Of a DNA stretch of 11,622 bases, positions 6,946 through 11,622 are shown one piece after another. Under the pieces are notes generated by a model. That model saw nothing but the letters and a program-made list of their open reading frames with translations. It had not been told where the DNA came from and did no database searches. Origin of the DNA: an uncultured Peptoniphilus sp. (GTDB lineage: Bacteria; Bacillota; Clostridia; Tissierellales; Peptoniphilaceae); contig CABTWG010000038.1 of the NCBI GenBank assembly GCA_902488455.1, positions 1 through 11,622 of the forward strand. Reading direction: 5' to 3'. Position 1 is the stretch's first letter. Each line of letters opens with the position of its first letter. The position numbers and the translations under genes are program-made.

Positions 6946-6961
6946 TAAAAATTTTAAATTT

Positions 6962-9037
6962 TTAAATTCTATAATCTCTCATGTTTCTTGCAGCTATTGC
7001 CACTGTGGATGCATTGTGTAGAAATGCTGAGTTTGTGTTGGTCAAATGACCTGTTACTCCTAGTGCTATTAGTAGTCCGTTGAAAGATATTATTTGTCTG
7101 TAATTTTTATGGATTCTCTTTTCCAAGATCTTTGATATTTTTATTACGTCGATTAATTCTTTTAGTGAGTCTGACTTGATAGATATGTCCGCTATTTCTT
7201 TTGCTATATCTGCTCCTTCGTGCATGGAGATTCCTACGTCTGCTGATGAAAGGGCGATTGAGTCATTGATTCCATCTCCAATCATAACTACTGTGCGACC
7301 GCTTTCTTTTTCTCTATCTACATAATTCTTTTTGTCTTCTGGACGAACTTGTGACTGATAGTAATCTATATTCAATGTTTCTGCTACTGCTCTTGCCGAG
7401 TTCTCTGCATCTCCTGTTAGCATAGCGATTCTCTTAAATCCTATTTCTCTAAGTGCTTCTATTGTAAACTTGGCATCTTCTCTGATTGGATCATCAATGC
7501 AAATTACTGCTATGAGTTTGCCGTCATATGCTAGATATAGTAGTGAGTAATCTTCTTTTAGCTCTTCGATTTTATTTTTCTGTTCGTTGTCTATTTCTAT
7601 TTTTTCATCTTCTAGTATAAAGTGGGCTGATCCTATTAAAGCTTCTTTGTCCTCTATCTTTGACCTTATCCCGTGGGCAACTATATATTCTGGTTTTGAG
7701 TGCATCTCATCATGATTTAGGTTCTTGTCTCTAGCTGCTCTTACCACCGCATTTGCTATTGAATGTGGGAAATGCTCTTCAAGGCACGCCGCTATCCTTA
7801 AACATTCATCTTCATCGTTGTCATAGAACGCTATTACCTTTTTAACCGTAGGTTCTGATTTCGTAAGGGTGCCTGTCTTGTCAAAGATTATAGAATCTGC
7901 TTGTGCTAGTTTTTCTAAGTATTTTCCACCCTTTACAAGTATGGATCTTTCTGATGCAGATGATATTGCTTTCATGGTTGCTATTGGTATTGTAAGTTTA
8001 AGTGCGCATGAAAAATCTACCATCAAGAATGATTTTGCCTTTATAAAGTCCCTAGTTAATAGATATGTTGCAGCTGCTCCCAAGAACGAATACTTGACTA
8101 TTGAATCGGCTAAAGATTCAGCCTTCTTCTCTGCTAGAGATTTATTCTTTTCGCTTTCTCCTATGAGCTCTATTATATGGTTAATTCTAGAATCATCATA
8201 TTTTTTAGAAGTTTTAACAATAATTGCTCCCTCTTCTAAAACTGTTCCTGCGAAAACTGTTCTTCCTTCTGTCTTCTTAACCGCTAAAGATTCCCCAGTT
8301 AGTGAAGACTCGTTTACCATTCCGAATCCCTTTGTGATTTCACCATCTACTGGGATGGTAGATCCCATGGTAACTTCTACTTCTTCACCAACTTCTACTT
8401 CTTCAAGTTTCTTTAAATATTTTTTGTCACCATCTACTACAAATACTTGCTCAACGTTTAATCTAAGTGATTGCGCTAGATTGTCTTTTGATTTTTTTAG
8501 TGTGTAATCTTCTAGTTCTTCTCCTAGTCCAAGTAAGAACATGATATTTCCAGCATCTGCAAATTCAAAGTCAAGTATTGACACACCTATTGCAGTTGCA
8601 TCTAGGACACTTACGTTTAATTTGCCTTCTCTTAGGCTCTTAAGTCCAGCTTTGATATATGGAATGGCTTTTATGACGACACCGATTGGTCTAAGTGGCA
8701 TTGGCAAAATATGCGCGAAGAAAATTCTTCTATACATTGCATCGCGCAGTATATGAAAGAGTTCTCTTTCCTCTTGAGGCACGAAGTCCACATCATCGAT
8801 TTCAAAATCAGCTAACTCTTCTAAGTCAAGATCCATAATAAATCTTGCTACCTTAGGCAAGTATTCTTCTTCGTAGTTTACAATGATCGAATTTGCAAGG
8901 GGCGAAACTTTACATGATTTAACCCCTTCTAACTTTTCAACCTTGTACTTTATTTTGTTTACATCAGAATCCTTGATTACACCTTCGTAGTTGAAACGGC
9001 ATCTGCCAAGGGTTCTACTAGCAATACTTGCTATCAT
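6962..9037 (-). CDS. P1B-type metal-transporting ATPase with Ser-Cys-Ala motif (P1B-6/FezB-like)
   Basis: A 691-residue P-type ATPase. Visible motifs in order: actuator loop SLTGES (245-250), phosphorylation site DKTGTLT (386-392, Asp386), a nucleotide-domain motif EHFPHSIANA (421-430), TGD (541-543), and the hinge MIGDGINDS (585-593). The transmembrane metal site reads DFSCALKLTIP (341-351), so Ser-Cys-Ala replaces the CPC of copper, zinc and cadmium pumps. The N-terminus has no CxxC metal site. It carries an Arg-rich SRTLGRCRF (7-15) followed by an HMA-like fold (about 20-75). Hydrophobic segments flank the soluble domains, for example at about 143-175, 312-360 and 645-665. From memory, the SCA-like site and N-terminal Arg motif fit the P1B-6 group that includes FezB of ferrosome clusters; iron is the likely metal, but this is inferred. 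It starts one base after the upstream gene's stop, with no strong ribosome site, so translation is probably coupled. Confidence 0.85.
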   Translation of the reverse strand: MIASIASRTLGRCRFNYEGVIKDSDVNKIKYKVEKLEGVKSCKVSPLANSIIVNYEEEYLPKVARFIMDLDLEELADFEIDDVDFVPQEERELFHILRDAMYRRIFFAHILPMPLRPIGVVIKAIPYIKAGLKSLREGKLNVSVLDATAIGVSILDFEFADAGNIMFLLGLGEELEDYTLKKSKDNLAQSLRLNVEQVFVVDGDKKYLKKLEEVEVGEEVEVTMGSTIPVDGEITKGFGMVNESSLTGESLAVKKTEGRTVFAGTVLEEGAIIVKTSKKYDDSRINHIIELIGESEKNKSLAEKKAESLADSIVKYSFLGAAATYLLTRDFIKAKSFLMVDFSCALKLTIPIATMKAISSASERSILVKGGKYLEKLAQADSIIFDKTGTLTKSEPTVKKVIAFYDNDEDECLRIAACLEEHFPHSIANAVVRAARDKNLNHDEMHSKPEYIVAHGIRSKIEDKEALIGSAHFILEDEKIEIDNEQKNKIEELKEDYSLLYLAYDGKLIAVICIDDPIREDAKFTIEALREIGFKRIAMLTGDAENSARAVAETLNIDYYQSQVRPEDKKNYVDREKESGRTVVMIGDGINDSIALSSADVGISMHEGADIAKEIADISIKSDSLKELIDVIKISKILEKRIHKNYRQIISFNGLLIALGVTGHLTNTNSAFLHNASTVAIAARNMRDYRI

Positions 9038-9038
9038 A

Positions 9039-9341
9039 TTATTTTGCTTCTACTTCTACTTCTACTTCTTCTTCAGCTTCAGCAACTTTTTCAATGTCAA
9101 GTTGAGCTTTTCTTTCAGCTTCTTTCTTTTCGTCTTCAGCTTTCTTTACTTTTGCTTCAGCGATGATATCTTCGGTAGATACCTTTACATTTTCAATAGT
9201 TTTGTCTATTTCTTCTTTTACTTTAAGTCCTCCAGCCACTGTGCTTACAGCTATCTTTTTAACAGTTTGAGATGATAGAATCTTGCCACCAAGTACGCCT
9301 GTTAGTACACCAATTCCTAAATTAATTAATTTTTTGTTCAT
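9039..9341 (-). CDS. DUF6110-like small protein with GxxxG segment and acidic coiled tail
   Basis: A 100-residue protein. The N-terminus (about 5-22, NLGIGVLTGVLGGKILSS) is a short glycine-rich hydrophobic segment with a GxxxG motif (G11, G15), suited to helix packing in a membrane. After a basic stretch comes a long charged, probably coiled region (about 40-100), rich in Glu, Lys and Ala, which ends EEVEVEVEAK. It matches my recollection of DUF6110 proteins encoded beside P1B-type ATPases in Clostridia. Its position in front of the ATPase (one base between stop and next ATG) indicates a shared transcript and function. The frame is open 40 codons further upstream, but TAGGAGG just before the ATG at 9339-9341 and the family-like N-terminus favour this start. 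A role in organising a ferrosome-like membrane is a hypothesis only. Confidence 0.75.
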   Translation of the reverse strand: MNKKLINLGIGVLTGVLGGKILSSQTVKKIAVSTVAGGLKVKEEIDKTIENVKVSTEDIIAEAKVKKAEDEKKEAERKAQLDIEKVAEAEEEVEVEVEAK

Positions 9342-9426
9342 AATAATCCTCCTAAAATAATGTTTTGTACTTTTCTTCCTATAATTAGGATTTTTTTGAA
9401 AATTTATAAGTACTTTTAATATTTTT

Positions 9427-9432
9427 ATTATA
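9427..9432 (-). promoter_or_regulatory. TATAAT box of the DUF6110-ATPase operon
   Basis: A perfect TATAAT on the minus strand, 85 bases upstream of the DUF6110 start codon. The -35 position, GTGATT at 17 bases, is poor. The resulting leader would contain a small TCCTA/TAGGA hairpin before the AGGAGG site. Seen as a consensus match only. Confidence 0.4.
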
Positions 9433-9521
9433 CACTTAGCTATGTTAAAAATCACTTCCAAAATCCTATTCTTATTGATAATTAAATTATTTTTTATTGT
9501 AATTTAGCTTTTATCGGAGTG

Positions 9522-9551
9522 TTTATAAAACTCTAATTGATTGTGTTTCAA
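9522..9551 (-). promoter_or_regulatory. Second candidate promoter of the DUF6110-ATPase operon
   Basis: The minus strand reads TTGAAA (complement of 9546-9551), an 18-base spacer and TATAAA (complement of 9522-9527). This has the better -35 of the two candidates and lies 33 bases from the Fur-like site. An imperfect palindrome (9517-9533, GAGT/ACTC ends) overlaps its -10. Confidence 0.4.
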
Positions 9552-9583
9552 AAATTTACAGTTATTTTTTGAAAGTTAACTGA

Positions 9584-9602
9584 TACAATGATAACCATTA
9601 CT
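9584..9602. promoter_or_regulatory. Fur-box-like site
   Basis: TACAATGATAACCATTACT matches the classic 19-bp Fur consensus GATAATGATAATCATTATC at 14 positions. Read as a 7-1-7 site, it matches at 11 of 14. The core AATGATAACCATT is nearly palindromic. It would be a natural iron-dependent operator for the metal ATPase operon, but it lies upstream of, not over, either candidate promoter. Confidence 0.45.
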
Positions 9603-9719
9603 ACCATTAACAATGTAAATTTGTAGAATACTTAAATGCTTAGTTTTGTAAAAATTTACGATATTGATACCTAAAATTTAAACTATATCAATTAAAATTT
9701 TCAAATAAAAAATTTATGT

Positions 9720-9725
9720 TATAAT
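9720..9725 (+). promoter_or_regulatory. TATAAT box upstream of the hydroxyacid dehydrogenase
   Basis: A perfect TATAAT sits 20 bases before the start codon, with a weak TTTTCA 16 bases upstream of it (9698-9703). The implied transcript start is almost at the ribosome site, so the true start may be further upstream. Confidence 0.35.
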
Positions 9726-9745
9726 TACAAACGAGGTGAAAATTT

Positions 9746-10666
9746 ATGAAATTAGGTATCATTGGATCAGGTGCAGTTGGTTTTGCAGTTGGATATACAG
9801 CAGCAAGACTTGGCATCGTATCAGATATAAAATTTAACGATATAATAGAAGGAAAAGCAAAGGCACAAGCCATGGACATTGAAGACGCATCCAGCTTCTA
9901 TCCTCACTCTGTGAAGATGAGCTGGGGATCTTACGCAGATATGGCGGACAGAGACATCATCGTTACAGCAACTGGCGACCTATCAGGAGTAAGCGACAGA
10001 CTTCAGGAATATGTACAGTTCAAAGACGCAACAGAAAGCTATGTAAAAGAAATCGTAGCCGCAGGATTCAAAGGCATCTTCATCGTAGTAGGTAACCCTT
10101 GTGATCTAATGGCAGATCTTGTATATAGAGCCAGTGGCTTCCCAAAAGAAAGAGTCATCGGATCCGGAACAGCACTAGATACAGTAAGGCTAAACACTAC
10201 CCTTTCTAAAATTCTAAACGTAGATCCAACAGACGTAAGAGGAATAACTATCGGCGAACATGGCGAAAGCCAATTCGTAGCATGGTCAAATGTATTTATA
10301 AACAATGTAAAATTAGATGACTATGTAAATGCGAACAATATCGACTTCTCAAGGGACGAAGTAGAAAATCTCGTAAGAGAAAGAGCTTGGAGAGTAATCG
10401 ATGGAAAAGGCCACACCCAATGTGGAATCGGTAGCACAGTCTGCACAATGATAGATGCAATCGCAAACGATAGAAAGAAAATCATCTTGGTGGCAACTCT
10501 ATTAGAAGGAATGTATGGACTAGATAACATCTACCTATCTACCCCGTGTATCATCGGTAAGAATGGAATGGAAAAAGCCATCGAGCTTGACCTAAATGAA
10601 GAAGAGCTAAAGAGACTTAAACATTCAGAAGAAGTTCTTAAAGCAAATAGAGCAAAGTATAATTAA
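9746..10666 (+). CDS. L-2-hydroxyacid dehydrogenase, LDH/MDH superfamily (HicDH-like)
   Basis: A 306-residue NAD-dependent dehydrogenase that interconverts a 2-oxoacid and its L-2-hydroxyacid. Visible features: the NAD-binding GSGAVG (7-12) with Asp32 for the ribose, Arg85 of the mobile loop, Asn117 in VVGNPCD, Asp145 and Arg148 in LDTVR, and the catalytic His172 in GEHGESQFVAWS. The set needed for catalysis is complete. The specificity loop reads TATGDLSGVSDR, with Leu79 where lactate dehydrogenases carry Gln and malate dehydrogenases carry Arg. Together with QFVAWS and DGKGHT, it resembles L-2-hydroxyisocaproate dehydrogenase more than classic lactate dehydrogenase, so a bulkier 2-oxoacid from amino acid breakdown is a possible substrate. 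Automatic labels would probably say L-lactate dehydrogenase. GAGGTG at 9733-9738 supports the start. It is monocistronic, with a terminator at 10681-10710. Confidence 0.88.
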   Translation: MKLGIIGSGAVGFAVGYTAARLGIVSDIKFNDIIEGKAKAQAMDIEDASSFYPHSVKMSWGSYADMADRDIIVTATGDLSGVSDRLQEYVQFKDATESYVKEIVAAGFKGIFIVVGNPCDLMADLVYRASGFPKERVIGSGTALDTVRLNTTLSKILNVDPTDVRGITIGEHGESQFVAWSNVFINNVKLDDYVNANNIDFSRDEVENLVRERAWRVIDGKGHTQCGIGSTVCTMIDAIANDRKKIILVATLLEGMYGLDNIYLSTPCIIGKNGMEKAIELDLNEEELKRLKHSEEVLKANRAKYN

Positions 10667-10680
10667 AAACTTTTAAAATA

Positions 10681-10710
10681 AATCATCGGACATTCTCCGG
10701 TGATTTTTTT
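10681..10710 (+). terminator. Terminator of the hydroxyacid dehydrogenase
   Basis: A ten-pair stem AATCATCGGA/TCCGGTGATT with one G-U pair and loop CATTC leads into a T7 run (10704-10710). It begins 14 bases after the stop codon. Confidence 0.85.
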
Positions 10711-10739
10711 AATTTTGAATAAGTATAGAATGTTGCAAT

Positions 10740-10763
10740 AAAAAACACCTACAAAAGTAGATG
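10740..10763 (-). terminator. Terminator of the glycine-zipper protein gene
   Basis: On the minus strand CATCTAC and GTAGGTG (one G-U pair) form a seven-pair stem with a TTTT loop, followed by TTTTTT. It is 32 bases past the stop of the 88-residue gene and convergent with the dehydrogenase terminator. Confidence 0.7.
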
Positions 10764-10795
10764 CCATGAGAATTTTTCAAAATTTAATCGGAAGA

Positions 10796-11062
10796 TCATT
10801 CCTTTATATTCATACCAACAACCATTCCAAGCATCATGCCGATAGACATACATACTGCTATGTTTTCTTGACCAAATGCTATTCCAATTGCAGTACCTAG
10901 ACACATGCCAATCGCCATGCCCACAGACATGTAATTATCTTTTTCGTTATCTTCTTCGTTGTTCTTTTTGTCGTGTTTCGCATTTTTATTCGCCATCTTA
11001 ACAATAAAGACTGCAGCTAAAACAAAGAGGACAATAGGCAAGATTATTTTAATTATTTCCAT
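10796..11062 (-). CDS. Small glycine-zipper membrane protein
   Basis: An 88-residue protein with a hydrophobic N-terminal segment (about 4-23), a charged linker rich in Lys, Asp, Glu and Asn (25-43), and two glycine-rich hydrophobic segments (about 45-63 and 68-85). The latter two contain repeated GxxxG spacing (GMAIGMCLGTAIGIAFG and GMMLGMVVG), typical of tightly packed membrane helices or glycine zippers. There is no enzymatic motif and I cannot name a function. AAGGAGTT at 11066-11073 supports the start. Its promoter region is overlapped by a palindromic repeat, which may affect expression. It is a single-gene unit with a terminator at 10740-10763. Confidence 0.7.
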   Translation of the reverse strand: MEIIKIILPIVLFVLAAVFIVKMANKNAKHDKKNNEEDNEKDNYMSVGMAIGMCLGTAIGIAFGQENIAVCMSIGMMLGMVVGMNIKE

Positions 11063-11092
11063 ATTAACTCCTTAAAATTATTTAATAATAAT

Positions 11093-11101
11093 ATTATAAC
11101 A
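11093..11101 (-). promoter_or_regulatory. Extended -10 promoter of the glycine-zipper gene
   Basis: The minus strand reads TGTTATAAT (complement of 11093-11101), a TGn-extended -10 placed 31 bases before the start codon. The area where a -35 would lie is fully occupied by the 18-bp palindrome at 11103-11120, so a protein bound there would block the promoter. Confidence 0.5.
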
Positions 11102-11164
11102 GATGCTATCCGGATAGCATGGAAAAATAAAATTTGATGCTATACGTATAGCATTTAAAATTTA
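11102..11164. repeat. Paired-palindrome repeat, copy 1
   Basis: A 63-bp unit with two perfect 18-bp palindromes, ATGCTATCCGGATAGCAT (11103-11120) and ATGCTATACGTATAGCAT (11137-11154), 16 bases apart (34 bp centre to centre). The two palindromes share the outer arms ATGCTAT/ATAGCAT and differ only at the centre (CCGG versus ACGT). The unit abuts the extended -10 of the glycine-zipper gene. Confidence 0.9.
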
Positions 11165-11262
11165 CCATCAATAATTAATATAAAATTATGCAAATCTGTG
11201 TAAAATTTTTTTAAATTTAGCATAGCAGAAACCTAGGTTCCATAATCGAAGGCTACAATTAT

Positions 11263-11330
11263 CTTCCCAACTACAGTCACCCTTATTGTTTACTTTGTAA
11301 TTTCTCGACCTTCCCAACTGCAGTCACCCT
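11263..11330. repeat. 21-bp direct repeat
   Basis: The segments 11263-11283 and 11310-11330 are identical except for one base (A versus G at the eleventh position). Both start CTTCCCAACT and end CAGTCACCCT. The second copy forms the start of the left REP-like arm, so the first looks like a truncated arm. Confidence 0.75.
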
Positions 11331-11369
11331 GAGCGGAAGAGCCGCCAGGCTCTGTAGTCGAATGGGTCT
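11310..11369 (+). repeat. REP-like arm, left
   Basis: Reads CAGTCACCCTGAGCGGA, then a hairpin AGAGCC/GGCTCT with loop GCCA (11338-11353), then GTAGTCGAA and a GGGTCT tail. It pairs with the inverted arm at 11427-11479, to form an extended imperfect inverted repeat. The CCTGAGCGGA...GTCGAA pattern resembles intergenic repeats I recall from many bacterial genomes. Confidence 0.7.
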
Positions 11370-11426
11370 AACCTCTGTAGAGCAATTTTAGCAAATGAAA
11401 TCATCCAAGCTTGACCTCACCGTAAA

Positions 11427-11479
11427 GAGATCCTTCGACTTCGACGGCATTACCGTCTCCGCTCAGGATGACTGGTTGG
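11427..11479 (-). repeat. REP-like arm, right (inverted)
   Basis: On the minus strand it reads CAGTCATCCTGAGCGGA, then a hairpin GACGG/CCGTC with a five-base loop (11443-11457), then GAAGTCGAAGGATCTC. Its first 22 bases match the left arm at 21 positions with a two-base gap. The internal hairpin has an unrelated sequence but occupies the same place. Confidence 0.7.
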
Positions 11480-11480
11480 T

Positions 11481-11543
11481 GATGCTATCCGGATAGCATG
11501 GAAAAATAAAATTAGATGCTACACGTATAGCATTTAAAATTTA
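11481..11543. repeat. Paired-palindrome repeat, copy 2
   Basis: Differs from copy 1 at two of 63 positions. The first palindrome (11482-11499) is intact. The second (11516-11533) reads ATGCTACACGTATAGCAT, with one symmetry-breaking change. Spacing is identical (16 bases). It begins two bases after the right REP-like arm. No gene start is visible beside it within the window. Confidence 0.9.
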
Positions 11544-11554
11544 ATCATCATTAC

Positions 11555-11622
11555 TGACCTCACCAGGGCTATACCCGTTCGAAGCTCTAGCCGAAATCTC
11601 TGATTTCGTAGCACCTCGTGCA
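11555..11622. repeat. Degenerate REP-like segment at window end
   Basis: TGACCTCACC at 11555-11564 repeats 11412-11421. In both places a TTCGA word follows and then a hairpin, here CGAAATC/GATTTCG with loop TCT (about 11594-11610). The arrangement suggests a further diverged arm cut by the window edge. Confidence 0.4.

Larger units (their letters stand above)
9342..9745. other. 404-bp divergent intergenic region
   Basis: No gene is supported here. The stretch separates the DUF6110-ATPase operon (minus) from the hydroxyacid dehydrogenase (plus). It contains two candidate minus-strand promoters, a Fur-box-like site, and a -10 box for the plus gene. Several copies of the AT-rich word AATTTAC or its complement occur (about 9552, 9614, 9652), but they are too simple to interpret. 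Confidence 0.6.
11063..11622. other. Repeat-rich non-coding region
   Basis: No gene is supported in these 560 bases. The region contains the promoter of the 88-residue gene, two copies of a 63-bp paired-palindrome unit, a 21-bp direct repeat, an inverted pair of REP-like arms and a further degenerate arm cut by the window end. GC content rises within the REP-like arms compared with the AT-rich flanks. Confidence 0.7.

Noticed and set aside
7869..8507. A 212-codon open frame on the plus strand
   Set aside because: It lies entirely antisense to the well-supported ATPase gene, has Ser/Thr-rich low-complexity content typical of a reverse-strand shadow, and lacks a supporting ribosome site.
8991..9275. 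A plus-strand open frame rich in Phe and Ser
   Set aside because: It is the complement of the Glu/Lys-rich DUF6110-like gene. The Phe/Ser composition follows from GAA/AAA codons on the other strand.
9342..9461. A 40-codon N-terminal extension of the DUF6110-like protein
   Set aside because: A TAGGAGG site directly precedes the internal ATG at 9339-9341, and a perfect -10 box lies within the extension.
9552..9659. Recurrent AATTTAC/GTAAATT words as possible operators
   Set aside because: They are short, AT-only apart from one base, irregularly spaced and expected often in sequence this AT-rich.
11230..11239. Palindrome AACCTAGGTT
   Set aside because: An isolated ten-base palindrome without a second copy or a nearby promoter; not enough to support a site.
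11102..11543. CRISPR array or insertion sequence
   Set aside because: There are only two repeat copies with a 316-bp interval, no regular spacers and no transposase frame. The paired-palindrome structure does not fit a CRISPR repeat.

Overview
The window is AT-rich, with strong AGGAGG-type ribosome binding sites, extended -10 promoters and U-tailed hairpin terminators. This fits a low-GC Gram-positive anaerobe. The gene set suggests a Clostridia/Tissierellia-type host such as the Peptoniphilus/Anaerococcus group, but that placement is inference and no marker gene is present to fix it. No rRNA, tRNA, transposase or CRISPR array was seen.

Layout. Positions 1-288 are non-coding and open with a decayed repeat arm. 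Four minus-strand genes follow, each apparently transcribed on its own: a DUF4177 small protein (289-492), a GNAT acetyltransferase (604-1047), a secreted protein with a copper-amine-oxidase-N-type domain (1154-2011), and a membrane-anchored Asp-box (BNR) protein (2102-3547). A plus-strand potassium-channel/TrkA gene (3630-4288) is a pseudogene with two frameshifts, a nonsense codon and an internal deletion. A TetR-type regulator and an oleate hydratase form a minus-strand pair (6858-4365), with an inverted repeat at the end of the regulator gene. The next minus-strand operon (9341-6962) encodes a small GxxxG/coiled acidic protein (DUF6110-like) and an atypical P1B-type ATPase with Ser-Cys-Ala in place of the CPC motif. 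After a 404-bp divergent intergenic region comes a plus-strand L-2-hydroxyacid dehydrogenase (9746-10666). A small glycine-zipper membrane protein (10796-11062, minus) and a repeat-rich non-coding stretch (11063-11622) close the window.

How the parts may work together. Oleate hydratase converts unsaturated fatty acids to hydroxy fatty acids, and the TetR protein is its likely local regulator. The DUF6110-like protein and SCA-type ATPase pair resembles, from memory, the FezX/FezB-type pair of ferrosome (intracellular iron organelle) clusters. A 19-bp site matching the Fur box at 14 positions lies in the intergenic region upstream of this operon, which fits an iron-related role, although its distance from the promoters is not ideal.

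The most unusual non-coding content is at the right end. Two copies of a 63-bp unit each carry two 18-bp palindromes. Between them lies an inverted pair of REP-like arms whose internal hairpins differ in sequence but keep their base pairing. Diverged relatives of these arms sit at both ends of the window, so the family is probably dispersed in the genome.
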